From Lingula anatina (Eukaryota > Brachiopoda > Lingulata > Lingulida > Lingulidae): 62,000 nt of DNA. The DNA lies in assembly GCF_001039355.2 (NCBI RefSeq), contig NW_019774058.1, forward strand, positions 41,817-103,816, given 5' to 3'. The translations under genes and the position numbers were made by a program. Under the pieces are notes generated by a model. That model was not told the DNA's origin and ran no database searches. It saw nothing but the letters and a program-made list of their open reading frames with translations. Below, piece by piece: positions 36,420-50,400 of this stretch; the first letter of the stretch is position 1, and the number at the start of each line of letters is the position of its first letter.

Positions 36420-39400
36420 GCACGCACGCACGCACGCACACACAAACACATCCTCTCCAAAACAAAAACAGTGGTTGATTCAGGCTGGAAGTAGATAGAA
36501 TGCAGACTTGAGGTTCATAAAGCATTACAATGTGACCCATGCTGCATATTTTTCAAAACATATCTTCATATTTGTCAAGGGTGGGGAAAAAAATAATCTT
36601 GCAAAGAAGTTCACTTGAAATATTCATGTGGGGTATACAATGTCTAAAATCCTTCCACTTTTACTTACTCTACACCTGTTTTACTGCATCCAGATTTTCT
36701 AACAGCAAAAAGAGCACTCAGTATACAGTATTACTTGGAACAATAAGTTAATTGTACCTTCACCAAAATAAACGTCTTCCAAGTACACATTATAACTTGA
36801 TAAATACAGGGCACCAGACTGTTTAACCTTCAAAAGTAGGTAAAGTAAGACTATTAACTCATTATGAAGAAGACTCCATGATTTAAGTGTCCATAACAAA
36901 TACTAAAACAGGTTTTTCTCATTATATTCTACCCCACTGTTTTATCGCATAAGTAAACAGGTCCCTTTCAACTGGTTCACCTGGGGGAAAGTTAATTAGT
37001 GCTTCATAAGGCAATGAGTTAATGGAATAATTACAGTGTCTTAACAATGTGTTAGGCCCTGCAGCATGGGAAGCCACTTTCATTGCTCAGGAAGATGGCA
37101 TAGTGTTACACAATACAATGGTCAACAAAGACTTAATAACACACCTGGACCAGGTAATGATACCAGAGAGAGAGCTCTCAGGGGACAGAACACCATCCTG
37201 AGCCCCACAGGTGGTACCAATTATATTTTACAACACTTCCAATACTTAAACCATTATTTTTCAACTGGACATCCATATCTTCCAATGTGAGATTTTTAGT
37301 TTGTCTGTATATATTTACAACCATTTTCTTCTTTTTTTTCATTTTCCATCTTTTTTTTTTTTTTTTGCTTTTGGCTTATAATATTATTGGAATTTCAATT
37401 TATAATAGTTTACTGAAAAGGGTCATCAGAACATGTATTTTTTTATACATAATTCTTCTCCTCATCCACATTTTTATTATATGAACTTTATATGTTATTA
37501 TCAGTTTCACAGACAGTGTATTTCATATGACGTCAAATGAAGGATGTACCAATTATTTTCCCATTTTCTTGGCTTCAATTTAACTTTTTTTATCATCAAA
37601 TCAGTACACATCATTACATGAAGTGGCATTAATGCCATTCTTTACAGATATGTTTGCAGATTTTGTTTCAAGAAGGCTTCTTTCTTACCTCAAATAGTCT
37701 CTCCGACATAACAAAAGATTGGCTTTTGTAAACAAAGTGGACCCCACCTCTCCCAGTCTGCAGTCACAACACGAACACTTCAAACAGTCTTCATGCCAAT
37801 ACTGGTCTAAAGCTTTCAGTAAGTAGCGGTCAGTTATCTTTCTTTTACAACCAGAGCAGGTCTGTCGTTCCCCGCTCGCAGACGGGATGTTTTCTTCGGG
37901 CGAGATCTGCATTGGACCTGGAAAGAGAAGCAAGTCAACTGAACATGTGCTACTCATCTACTGGTGAGGGTCTTAAATCACACATCTATATGTAGAACTG
38001 GAAAATTGATCTTATGTTGACAGGATTTCCTCATTATGCCTTACCTGCAACTGTTGCTAAAAAAAAGGATAACTTTCAGTGACTCAGAAAAATAGATTTA
38101 AAATGTCAACAAAAAAAAAATTGACAATGCAATAAACTGTATTAACAACAAAAATTTTTTATCACCTAAAATTGCTGAAAAACTATCTTCCAAGTTAAAT
38201 CACAATTCCATTCTGAAAGAAAAATAAATAGTTGATCAATCAAAATAAATATTAGCATTCCATTACCACTTCCATCAGGTGACATCAATGTCCTCATCTT
38301 GTATTTGTGTCAGACCTGTAGATATCTCAGAGTACTTCTTCCTCTCCCCTCCACAATCTTATACTGATCTCAGGAATCAGTGGCTATGAAATGCCAGCCT
38401 CTATCTCATCTCTTCTCACTAAACTCCACTTTTATATCAACCAACTTCCAGACCCCACCAAAACTTGTGGTTATTAACATAAGTAATGAGCAAACGGGTG
38501 TGATGTTATCACAGGGTGATCTAGACAGCACAGCTAAAAGGAGGTGCCTCCACTTGCCAAAAGTCTGAGCCCCTAGCAATTAACCTGCTTGTAACACAGG
38601 ATACAATTAGCCAGCAAACCAACTGGGATATTACATCACAGAACAAAACACCATTTCTATACCTGGCTTTGTCCTTACTACAAACAGCCTATTGAAGGCA
38701 CTGTAAAGCACCTGCTCACTGATTTCCTTCTACTATATAACAGATATCCATAATGCGACATTTTCCAATATTGCATTAACCAAGTGTTGGATGAACCCAT
38801 TTAAGTCTGTTGTGCACTCAGCTGCCATTAATCAATTACACAGCTAAACTAATGGGTTTTACTTTTATTGTTTATTTCCTCAAGGATACTCAGAATAGAT
38901 TACACACAATGTCTTTCTGTATGCCAACTGTTCCATAAGAATGGATGTGTTTTCACATATCTCACACCTGACAAGGTGGAATACCTTAAATTATTGTTTC
39001 CAAGAAAACTCAGCAACTTAGCAGTTATCATAATGCAACAAGTCAAATAATACACAAGTGGTCGGTTTAAGGTAGAAAATTATGTTGCAATACTTTGTTA
39101 ATTTCAATTGCAATGTGCCTTTCTCACTATGAATAGCACCATGAAATACATGTATCCAACAATTATTTTCCTGAAAAAATTATTTTCTGAAATAAAGGGT
39201 ATAAAAGCTTTAAAATGTTCTTCAAACCTTTAATTTACGCCCGACTAGCTGTTCACCCAAGCAATGTTTAACCTATTTTTCTGAGGTTTGATATTAAAAA
39301 AATGAGAGGAAACGAATATAACAAATAGCAGAGCAGAGGAAGCGTCTTTATGTTTGGATGTCAGTGGGATAAGATCCTTTAAATCAGCGTTTAGGTGCTT

Positions 39401-42400
39401 GTTGTTAGCAACTAGCTAAATGAAGCATTTTTTTTTCACTTCTGCTTACAATTAATAATAAATGGAATAAATAATTTCATTTCTAAAATAAACATATAAC
39501 CCATTACTGCACATATAAATGTTGCCAAAGCTGAAGTGAAATGAGATACCACCCTTGGTTTTTCTAGACACCCCCCCTTCATGTCCCCCAACACGCACAC
39601 TTATGGGATTAACCAAACCCATTTATCAAAATGCACATCAAATAAGTGGTCTCTAGCAATTCTGATAATTTGTCACACATCAACATAATTCACAGACATA
39701 ATAACAGCAATTCACACATGGACTGACAGCCTTTTATCCATTTATTAATTCCCAATATGCATTAAGCTGTTAACAGTCTTGTCCATTGCCATCTTGGAGC
39801 ACATCTCTCTTCTTCTGGTCTTCAGTTTTTCTAAGACTGATTAGCATTACATCTCATGCTTTTTTTTTCTTCTTCTTCTTCCTCTCCTTTTTATTTTACA
39901 AATCTGATGGGCTTCATTTAGTTGACTCTGTTACATATTAGCCAGTCTAATGAGTTGTCACTCTTTCAAAGCATACCTGTATAGATGGCTATAGTATACC
40001 ACTGAATGTGTAAAGTGCGTAAAGTGATCACTGGTAACTGGGGACAGTTTGTCAACCTTCAGCTTAATGCCAGACAATCGTTCAGTCATTTTACCTGCAG
40101 AGATTTTTGACCAAGGTAATCATGTCCTACTTGGTACATGTATCACTGTAAGAGAGTCCCCAATGATAGAGTCCACTTCCTATTCATTTGTACAGGTGAG
40201 CCTCACCCTGGATTTGGGCTCACTTCGTTCAGGCTAACCCTAACCATTATAACTAAATGGAGGGCGGACTTTCTGTAACAAGGACCCTAAGTTTCATTAC
40301 ACCACCTGTCTACTGCCTGTTGACACCTGCCTATGGTTCATCACTGAAGCTTTACTTCTGTAAAAATGCAGATTTTCCAATTTTCACTTCATGCAACTTC
40401 AATGGCACTAAAATCAATGAAATGATCAAATCACAGGTACCTACAATACTTCTACTAGAGAATACTATACTTCAACTGCCTTATTCAGCCTGATATTTGA
40501 CAGTTAAATCTTAATCTGATGATCTTAAAATAATATGTAACCTCAGTACTATGTTGGCCAGTTAGGACCTAAACCCTATCAAATACAAATCAATTCAAAA
40601 TCTTTTTTTCTATCATTCTGTTATTGGAGTTGTCATATAAAAAGACCTTTAGATTAAGTAAAATCCATAAGTGAGAAATTACCCATGCTGCCTAATGCAA
40701 AATAATCAAAATCAAGATCCCTTGCAATGACATTTTATATGTATTCCTTCCCCCGAGCAATTTCAATGCAATGGCGCAATTTCCCTAAAACCCTTAGGGT
40801 AGCAGATAAAATGGGTCTGGTTTCATGGGTGTCAGGCTGAAGTTTCACTTTTGATGAATCCAACCAACAAAATTAGGCTAAATTGCACCATCTTAAATGT
40901 CAGTTCTCAGCTAATCATTATTCAGTGTCATCTAATGAAGTCCAACTGATATGAGCACATGTACACAGGGGAAGGAACAATGGAGATATTACCTCATTAG
41001 AAAAAGTAATTCCATTTTTTGTAAGCCAAGATAACTAAATACAAGGGCCTTTGTGACTGGGAGTAGATCAGTTCAAATATTTTGTAAGTGGTTGTCATTG
41101 GTGACAGGTGACATACTGACCAATACGGAGGCTGTGAAAAGTGAACACATTAACGGAAAAAGAATTCGTAACAGGGGGATCATCCAAGATGGCCAGATGT
41201 CTTCTGACTTAGCATAAAATCAAATGAGATTTTGTGGGATTGAGAGGAGAATGGGGTCAGAAATAATGGTAGACCATAGTGAGTGCAGTGCTGCAACAAA
41301 TTAAAGCAGTCTGCGACATTAGCCACTGGTCCGATGCCTACAGCTAGTAAAATTTTGATTCCACGAGCATTTTTCAGAATATGTGAATTAAGTGGTCTGG
41401 CATGGCCATTAGATATTTTTCTGTAAGTTTGCAAAAGAGCTTACAACATGATTGAATTTTTCTGAAATGTTACTGTCAGATCAAGATTATTCAAAAATTT
41501 TTTTTAATTTGACAAAATCAAGGTTTTGTTATAACTAATGTTTGTGTAAAAGGGGAAAATGTCCAGTCTTATTGACATTCTAATTCAGACTTGTGAATCC
41601 CAATTCAGACCAGTAAATTTTAGGAAAGAGGTGGTCCAAACAGCCAGTAATTGAAAGTTTATGGCAACTGGATAAGCCATAAATTGAATGTAGAAGCTGA
41701 CAAAATTTCTCCGCAAAAAATTTCAGGTTGCTTTTTCTTAATTTGTGAACAATAACAGATTTTTTCATAACACAACATACATAGTATTTACCATGTTTTG
41801 CATGTTACCTTTACATTGCTTTCTAAGATGACATTCATGGTGCATAGAGTTTGCCCTTATTGCTACATGATTATTCCAACCTGATAGATACTCGCACATT
41901 TTCTACTCCCTTATGACGTCATACAATGTTGAAAGCCTCATTTCAGACTTTCTCGGATGATTTCCAATCAGTGAAGGCTCTCATGAATTGGAAAATAAGG
42001 TCACAAATTACAGTTTAGATACAAGCTAGTTATATTTGTAAGGTAAAAAAAAAACAAATGGATAACGATGTTCAAATAATAATTTGCAAAAATCAAAACA
42101 CGAGATATTTCTTTGCTGAACAGATTGCAATTCTTATTTGATTTGAACGTGAATGTTCAAATATAATATAAAAGTTATGACTTGCCTTAGAGATATTTCA
42201 TCCTAAGTCTTCCTTTTGTCACAGACTAACTCAAAAGCAGATCTCTGTAAATTACAAGTGAAAATGGTTTTCCCTGAAATTGATAAACATGTCCCTACAT
42301 ATTTTATATATCAATATACCTGTTTTTCTGGCCAATCCTCTTTTCAGATTCAACATAGCATTGGATAGTTTTCTTTAATCTGCTTGCTGAAACCATACCC

Positions 42401-44383
42401 AACGTCAAAGAAAGGATGATAGATACTTTGGCACTTCTACATCTTTGGCAATAACATTTGCATCAGCAATCTAGACTAGCCAATGATAAAAACATGTATT
42501 TTCAATGTATTTCTAATCAGTCCACCACGAAAGTGTATTAAAAAAGTAGAACTTGTAGAGATTCTGAAGCCTCTCGTAGATTTTCCTGAGAAGCGTACCA
42601 TTTTCACGTGGCATACTTGGGTCACATGTCGTCATCTTGTGACAAACTTGTCAGATTTCCACCAATCCCACCTCCTCATTCAGTTTGTATATTATTTGTT
42701 GAATCCACACGTTTTTTTTTTTTTTTTTTTTTATTCTGCAGAAGCAAAACCTTTAGTATCATTTGAAAGATCTTTACAAAAAATAAGAAAATAAAACTTT
42801 CATATCTCTTTTACAATTTTTCTATTCCCATTTATTCAACAGTTAAACTCTCACTTTTATACTAAACTTTCAGGTCAGGATTGCCTTTGAAAAACTTTAC
42901 TTAGTTTTATATAGTTTTCAAAAATATAGCAAAATGTTTTCAATTTCTGAGTTATTTACAAATTTGATACCATATACGACATTTGCTGCCAAATGTCATG
43001 ACAGCCACTACAACAAAAATATACACAAAACAAATCTTTCCTCAAAATCCATGCCATACCAGCATATTTATAATCACATGTGTAAGTTAAATGTATAAAT
43101 GGTGTTTTCATACTATCATAATAAATTTTGTCTTAATGATTTCTTAAAAACTGATATCTTTATTTGGAGTCAACAACATGACTTAATGCACATACATTTA
43201 GCAATGCTTCCTATGTATTAATTTGTTAAATAAAATACACAAATACTTGTCTGTAAAATACCATATTTTTGACTATATATCTTTATGAATTCATTGATTC
43301 AATTCTTGTCCCATTCAGCTTGAAGCATGCAGTTACACTGAAAAAGGATGAGCAATAAGCACTGCTTGATGGGGGCAAACAAGGCACAATTTGGCTGTAA
43401 ATCTCCCTGGTTTGATGATCCTTTTTATTAAAACCATGCCCTACCAGCATCTCCCAGTTCTACCAGTGTGAAGTGAACTCATCACTCTCAAAGTAACCTC
43501 AACTGACAAAGTGTCAAGTGTTTGTGTAATTTTGCTATTTAGGACTGACAGCTCATTTCTGAAAGCAGTCCCAAATTGAATTACAAGTAAAGAAAATACT
43601 TTGTTTTCTATTTCACATTTTAATTAGTGACAGGGCTAATCAAATGGAATCTCACTGTGATACCCAAGTCCAATCTCACTTCTCTCTCATTACCTAGTCT
43701 AACTAGCTCAAAATCTGAATTCCACTCAAATTTACTCTCTTTTTTCTACTCCAATTAACTCCATTCCTGATACTAAACCAATTTCTTCGTCAAGGATATA
43801 GAATAAACCTGACAGGCACTGGAGTCCCTGTTGTATGTCTTACTGCCAGAGTTAGTCAAGGGAGGATAAGCAACACTCCTGAGCCATCTAATTAAAATAA
43901 TCAATTTGATGAAAAGCTAATGAAATAAAGTAACGTTATCTGCAGTGCATGTTCACATGCACAACCATAAGTCTGAAGACGTCATGCAACAAAGCAACTA
44001 TGCAATTATTCCTATTACTTGGAAAATAACATAATGTAGAGTTAACTTTGTCACTGACACAAAGGTATAAGAAAGATTGCCAATTTAGTATCCAAGCATG
44101 GAATTTTACATCCTTTGATTTGAAGATACCAAGCCTATGCAGCAAAACATTTAAGAAATCTCCTTGAAAAAGAAAGTTTCAAATTTTTACAAGAGGTGGG
44201 CATTATAAGATATGGTCAATCAACTCACAGTTTTAAAGTTAAAAAACTAAGGCATCCCAGCCGTCAGAGAACCAGAATACATCTTTGTTGTTCATTCTAC
44301 CGTTTGACACTAGAATAGACAAACAGAGCAAATCACTTCGCATGCCAAGATGAAACCTCTTTTGATCAAATTTATTATTACAA

Positions 44384-44424
<41 letters not shown>

Positions 44425-47400
44425 CCTAGTATATCTCAAAAGGTCAGCTTAAACCTTTATTTACCAATTTGATTTCAATCTGGACCATCACTTCAGCTTT
44501 TTTCAATTGTGTCTAAATGGGGTTACTAACTACAATAAGAAACAGGAAAATATCTTTTTACATACTTGAACAGAAATGAAAAAGATGCTGAATATACTTG
44601 AGGTTTTCTTCCAGCTTCTTCTTCAATCTCGACTTTTGAACAAGAGGATACTAGTGGGAAATTGAAAAGCATAGAAATATGAGAAGTATTCAATATAACA
44701 TATACAGAATAACTTGAGGTAGACTTAATGAAATGAAAAGTCGCAGATAAATTTTTTAGAAAAGAATTTAGAACACTCACTGCACTCTGAATATGTATAA
44801 TCTGAAAAATAAAAACACATCAGTATCATTTTACAGAAAATCAATTTTATGGGTTAAATCTGAAAATAAAAATATGCCAATACATTTAATGAAAAATTCA
44901 ATGCATTAATCATAAAGAAAATCTGCAAGTGCTGAGAAAAATATATATTAACACATTTAATTTTTTTTAATTTTAAAGAAAACTGAAGTCTAAATCAATT
45001 AGTAACATTTCACACTCATCCAAGGTCTTTGTTACAATATTGAAATTCAACTTTCCAACTTTAATCATCGTTTGAATTGACGAACATTACTGAACTTTTA
45101 CTGAATCCAAGTTGAAAACTGCATAAACAATTTTTTAACAAGATAAAACAATCTTTAATAAAGGGAACTAAAGTAACCACAACAACATGATTCTATTTCT
45201 GTGTCACATGCTTGGGAAAGTGTTATGTTTCCCTTCTAAATCTTAACACACTAGCTCTCTCTCTCTCTCTCTGTCCATACTGTCCACACAGCTAATATCT
45301 TAAATTGGTCTCATCACACTAATGTGATCATTTAATTTAATAGACTAAGTGTGGCTCTTATGATATCACCATCACCTGTGAGAGTAAATGTTACCTGACA
45401 TGACGGACTTATTCAATGAAATTTTCTAGCACATCATGTGCACGGCAGAAAAGTTGAGTTATATATGATTTCATAGACCAGATCAGATGAACACAGGTTG
45501 CATGACAAATGTCAGGCTCCCTGTCATCTCTGCACTGTTCTTGGATAAAAATATCAAGTTAATGAAATATATGGATTGCATTATAGATGATTCAGGTCAG
45601 ACCGATTGGGTTTGAAAGGACTTGTTATTAAAGTGAATGAAAAAAAGATAAATGTTTAATAACTTCAGCGTTACTGTCAACACTGCCCCTATCGATACCA
45701 GGGAAATGCTGGTGCCTTTGAACCATATATGAATAAAATATTTCCATAAGGTTACTAATGCCTGGGTAAAAGTTTCCATATCTTCTTTTCTTTCAATCAA
45801 CATTCTGCTTTAAAAATACCACTCAACCTTACAGGAACATGTCCAGCTGGTCCCCAAGATCTACATGTACATGTACGACCTTGATCATGTGGTTGTTCTT
45901 CCCCCCACAAGATATGATTCCTATAGCTGTTCAGCCTCCGTGTAGCCTACCTACCTTCTGCTTGGCCTGCCAACCAACTGACTGCAGGCAAAAAGTAATC
46001 AGTGCAGATATTTCCCTCCCTTTAGCAAACCCACTCACAAAATTACTTTGTTACCTTAATTATAGCCACTTATTAAAGGTCTGTGTAAAATAATCCCCTG
46101 TGGATGATGTCAAGTGTATTACAGCAATGAAAAATTTCAATCTGGCTGCGTGCAAGTCTATTTGATCATACATCATCCATTTCATTTGCTTTTTCAGTGT
46201 TCAATTAGTGGATATTGAAGTTTTAACACATGAGTACACCGCATTGTTGTGGTTCAATTTATAGAAGGGAATATGGATATCCTGGTGAGATATTAATTTC
46301 TGCAAAGAATACAATAACAAGGAAAGGTCAATGGGATAAAGTGTTATAAAATTAACATGCTGTCTAGAGCAGACTGGCACAGAATTATGGAAAGCTTAGT
46401 CACATCCATGGACAACTTAATGCAACCCTGTTGTTAAGGCTGTCTCAGACTGTCTACAGTGTGGACTCCACAGCAACTAATCACTCGTCTTAACTTACCG
46501 GATTGGAGCAGACTTCTAATTTCCTGCCTCAATTCTAATAGATGAAATAGACAGGAAAAAAATTAGCCAGCATCTTAATACACAATTGTTGGCAAAACAA
46601 AGCACACTACATGTACATTACTTTGTTTTTTTTATTTTCACAATAGTTTCCAAGTCATGCAGAAACTAATGCTATTGATGGCTATCCATCTGCGGGGGCA
46701 ATGGTGCATGCACCCGCAGCCACTTTCTAGGCAACGCCATTAATAACTATGCACCAAGATAAATCTTGTGCCATCAGTGGCTAGAGCAGTTATTAAAACT
46801 GTAAAAAAATTACATGGAGAGAAAATGAGCTATGGCCAGAGTAGATGAGAACTCCATCAGGGGTTATAGATGACTTTATATCTTACATTTCATGCCTACT
46901 GACTTGTGTAAAAGTGAGCAGATTATTACTAACATTAATTTCAAAGTAATGAAAACATGCCAAGCAGGGCTATCAGCTCGGTAGATATTAAAGTTTGGAA
47001 TTACTTACTGATTATCTGATCTCCCCGTCAACCCAATATCCTTTGTGAAAAGAGCACAGTATGAGGCAGCATGGAAGATACATGCAATTTTTCCATCAAA
47101 ATCAACTTCTCAAGTTGACTTAGGCGGCTGAGGGGGTATTTTTTTAAGAATATTGTAATTAACATTGCGATATTGATGAAAAAATTCATTAGAAATTCGT
47201 ATAATATACATTAATGTTGCAAGTATAGGGAATTGGTTTTTATCCTATAATAACAATATCCTTAGTTTTTCATTAACTTTGCCATCATGCAATACACTGC
47301 TTATGGGCAACAAAGGCGATCATTGGAAGTGGAGGGAAGTTATCAGTAAAACGAAGCTGGAAATGACATACAAGTGATACAGTTCATTTTTAGTTTTGTT

Positions 47401-50400
47401 ATTGTCTCTGGAGTGGAACATTCCGTACATCTGCTCTCGCTGGTCGCAAGATGTAAGTGGAAACGCAGGACTTGGATGCATTCAACATTACAATATCATA
47501 AATGTCTGGAAAAAATGTGGTACCTAAATTGACTGTAACTATGCAGCTTCTCCATATGCTTCCTACATCATGATACATCACTTCTCCATCATCAGCAGAT
47601 CTTACATATTGTGTTATAACAGCATAGATACAAGTCTGTAGACATTCTGATCTACATATAACAACACACCACATTTTTCCCAAATCACATCACTTTCTTT
47701 TGGCATTCACAGAACAGACACATGTCAATGTCCTCAGAAGGTCAGGAATCCATACCATAACTATTACAGCAAACTCTGATGTCTCATCACATAAGGCAAT
47801 TAAAAAAGTGATATTTGGGAAACATGCTTCACAGATTTTATTGAATAATATATTTACTCTTTTCATTTGCAGTATGACTGAAAATTGTGACTAGCCACAA
47901 AGAGACATTTTAATTAAAAAGCAGAAAGGACTCTTTTTGCTCTTAAAATAAACTGTAACAGCTGTAAAGGTAATATGACCTTCTCAACATTGAATTGTTT
48001 TTCAACAACTAATCTCAGATACAAGATATGGTGTGCAATCATCAGAAAAAGCAAAGGTTATTGGTAAACCTCTTACATGCCAAAAGACGTCATTTTCATG
48101 GATTTAAGCTGTGTAATTATGGATTTCAATATGGCACCTTACCTAACCAACTTTTGCTTATGATTAAAATACTATTTTCTGGACTAAATGAATCTGGAGA
48201 TGCTGACTTAATCCTTATCATTAAAACCTTCAAATTCTCAATAAAGTAATCTTCCAGAAAACATGACTGAATTAGAATTCTAACCTGCCTTTATGGTATC
48301 TAATGATATAAAAATATAAGAAAAACCAACTCTCTCTCTCTCTCTCTCTTACTAATAAATACTGTAAATGGTCAATTCCCTGGAATAATGTCGTTTCAAA
48401 AGTGCAGGTCCGCTATGGCAGTGTGAGGCAGCCGGGTTTGCTCCATCTTCCGCCTGCTGTCCTTCTGCTGCAATGAACCAATACTAAGTAGTGGCTGCTC
48501 ATTCCTACTTGTACTAATCTGTGCATTTGTTAGTTAATGAAAAGCCTTTTTCTTTCCACTCCATTAAGTGGTAATCACCACAGTTATCCCCAGATCATGG
48601 CCGTTTCTGCACCCCGCGCTCTCCCTTGCCATTTCCAAGTCTCTAAATGATTGGTTGACAGATTACTCTTTCATTATGCACTGACAGAAAATAATTCAGG
48701 GATGAAATTTTGGAAATTTTCTCATCAAATGAAATAAAGGGTAATGTAGTGTATAAAATGGAATTCCCTCTCAGCCCACAGATCAATTTCACAAAATAGA
48801 GTGAGTGTGTTTTTAACCTTTTTGTAAACAAGATGCAATTGCAGTTCAAATGCATTCAATAGAGGGAATTTTCCCTAGCTCAATTTGCCCAACCGATTTG
48901 TTAGCTTTTTTGTCACATTAAGTCAGTTATTCTATCCTCAAGGAGGTGCACACTTCAGCGACACACTCCAGCTTAAGTGCTTGTTTAACATCAGTAACAG
49001 AAGCCTGGGTGAAAACATCACATTTTCACACATATTTGGCCAACACTGTGAGAAAAGCTGCATGGTCAACAAGAAAAATTTGATTAGAAAGACAGATTTG
49101 ATAAAATCATATTTCAACAGACATGTCTATTTGTTCTGACATCATTTTTTAATTTGAATAATAAGCATGTTGAGCATGCTGAAGCAATATAAATGATAGG
49201 TTTAGAGAGTGTAGACCCCACCTAACTATGTACCACCAGCAAGGCATATGCCTGAAATAATTTTACTTCAGTCAACTTAGAACTTAAAATGCTGGAGAAG
49301 ATCTTAAAGGATACGTAGTTATCCATAAAATATATTTTTTTCCTTTTTGCTTAAGTTTAAAATAGCTGCCAAATATATGGATATGCACCTCTGAAACCTA
49401 AGTTTTCTTGGTTTACCAGTTTCATATTTTACCTTAAAAAGGTTGGCATCAAGTTGTTCTAACATCTTTATCTTTTGTTATAGAGATATTTAGCCTGTAA
49501 TATTGACAAAACAGATAAATGTATGTAAAGGTTTTTTTTTTTAAATAAAGTGATTCCTAAGGTTTAAAAAAAAAAAAGCAAGAATAAGCTGTGGGCTTGA
49601 GTTGCTCTAGAAACTGTAGTAATTTACTTCCCTAGGCCTTCAAGTGGGGAAGATATTATTAGTTATGTACCCACTTACAAGATCCAGGTATACGTACAGG
49701 GTTCTTGAAAAGTCTGCACTGATTAAAAAAAATCTGTTCATGAACTCCAGGCAATAACATCCATCCCTTGACCAGTTTGATTTTAAGACTAAATGTTTTA
49801 TCGTGGTTCATACTGACAAAATTTGCAAATCTGTACATCGTATTATCTTCCAAAAGGTATTCCCCAAGTAGAAACTCTGCCCACTTGTTCCTTTTTTCCT
49901 TCATATACTTGGCATAAATTCTGCTTTTGGGTTCAATATTTCTCCAGAAGCTCCCACACACAATGGCCAGTCAAACTCAGTGTATACGCTGTCATCTGCT
50001 GGGGCACTGTCACCAACACCAGACTTTTTACAGGAAGGGGGAGGGGGGGGGGGAGAGATTCCTTAAATATAGTTGATGTCAAAAAGAGGCCCTGTACCAG
50101 GCAATATGTCCCTCACATACTCACATAGGTTCAGAACAGGATAATAAAAATGGGGGTTTTCTCAAGCAGTGAAATGAAACCAAAATTGCAATAGCCCTTT
50201 GGCCAGAGTTTGCAATGGTCATTTGGCCAAAGAGTCTTTTGAGCCTCCCCCCCCCCTCCGAACTCTCCCCTACAGGCTTATATCATCCACCAGATTTCAA
50301 GAATAAAATCACTTAGTCTTATGTTCAAGTTTCAGGTGTAGTTGTATATTTCAGTGTATTTACAGCAATGCAAGCATGAGGCAAAATTGGATGCCTTTTA

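Larger units (their letters stand above)
37918..44780 (-). other. LMO intron 2, largely unique, contains one repeat copy
   Basis: Nearly 7 kb without a recognisable exon. It includes the repeat relative at 41160-41790, a poly-T tract near 42713-42732 and an (ATT)n tract. The segment near 43320-43520 is less AT-biased than its surroundings and could be regulatory. Confidence 0.5.

Noticed and set aside
36289-36540. Open frame rich in Val-Cys repeats on the minus strand
   Set aside because: Translation of the CA/CACG microsatellite next to LMO exon 4.
42483-42794. A 103-codon open frame on the plus strand in LMO intron 2
   Set aside because: It runs through a poly-T tract (Phe homopolymer), lacks a conserved motif and has no splice context.
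47399-47683. A 94-codon open frame on the minus strand inside LMO intron 1
   Set aside because: No recognisable domain, no acceptor or donor that fits LMO phase, and composition like the surrounding intron. Chance open frame.
49823-50128. A 101-codon open frame with a Gly-Arg-Gly run
   Set aside because: It crosses a G-rich simple tract and shows no family similarity or splice sites.
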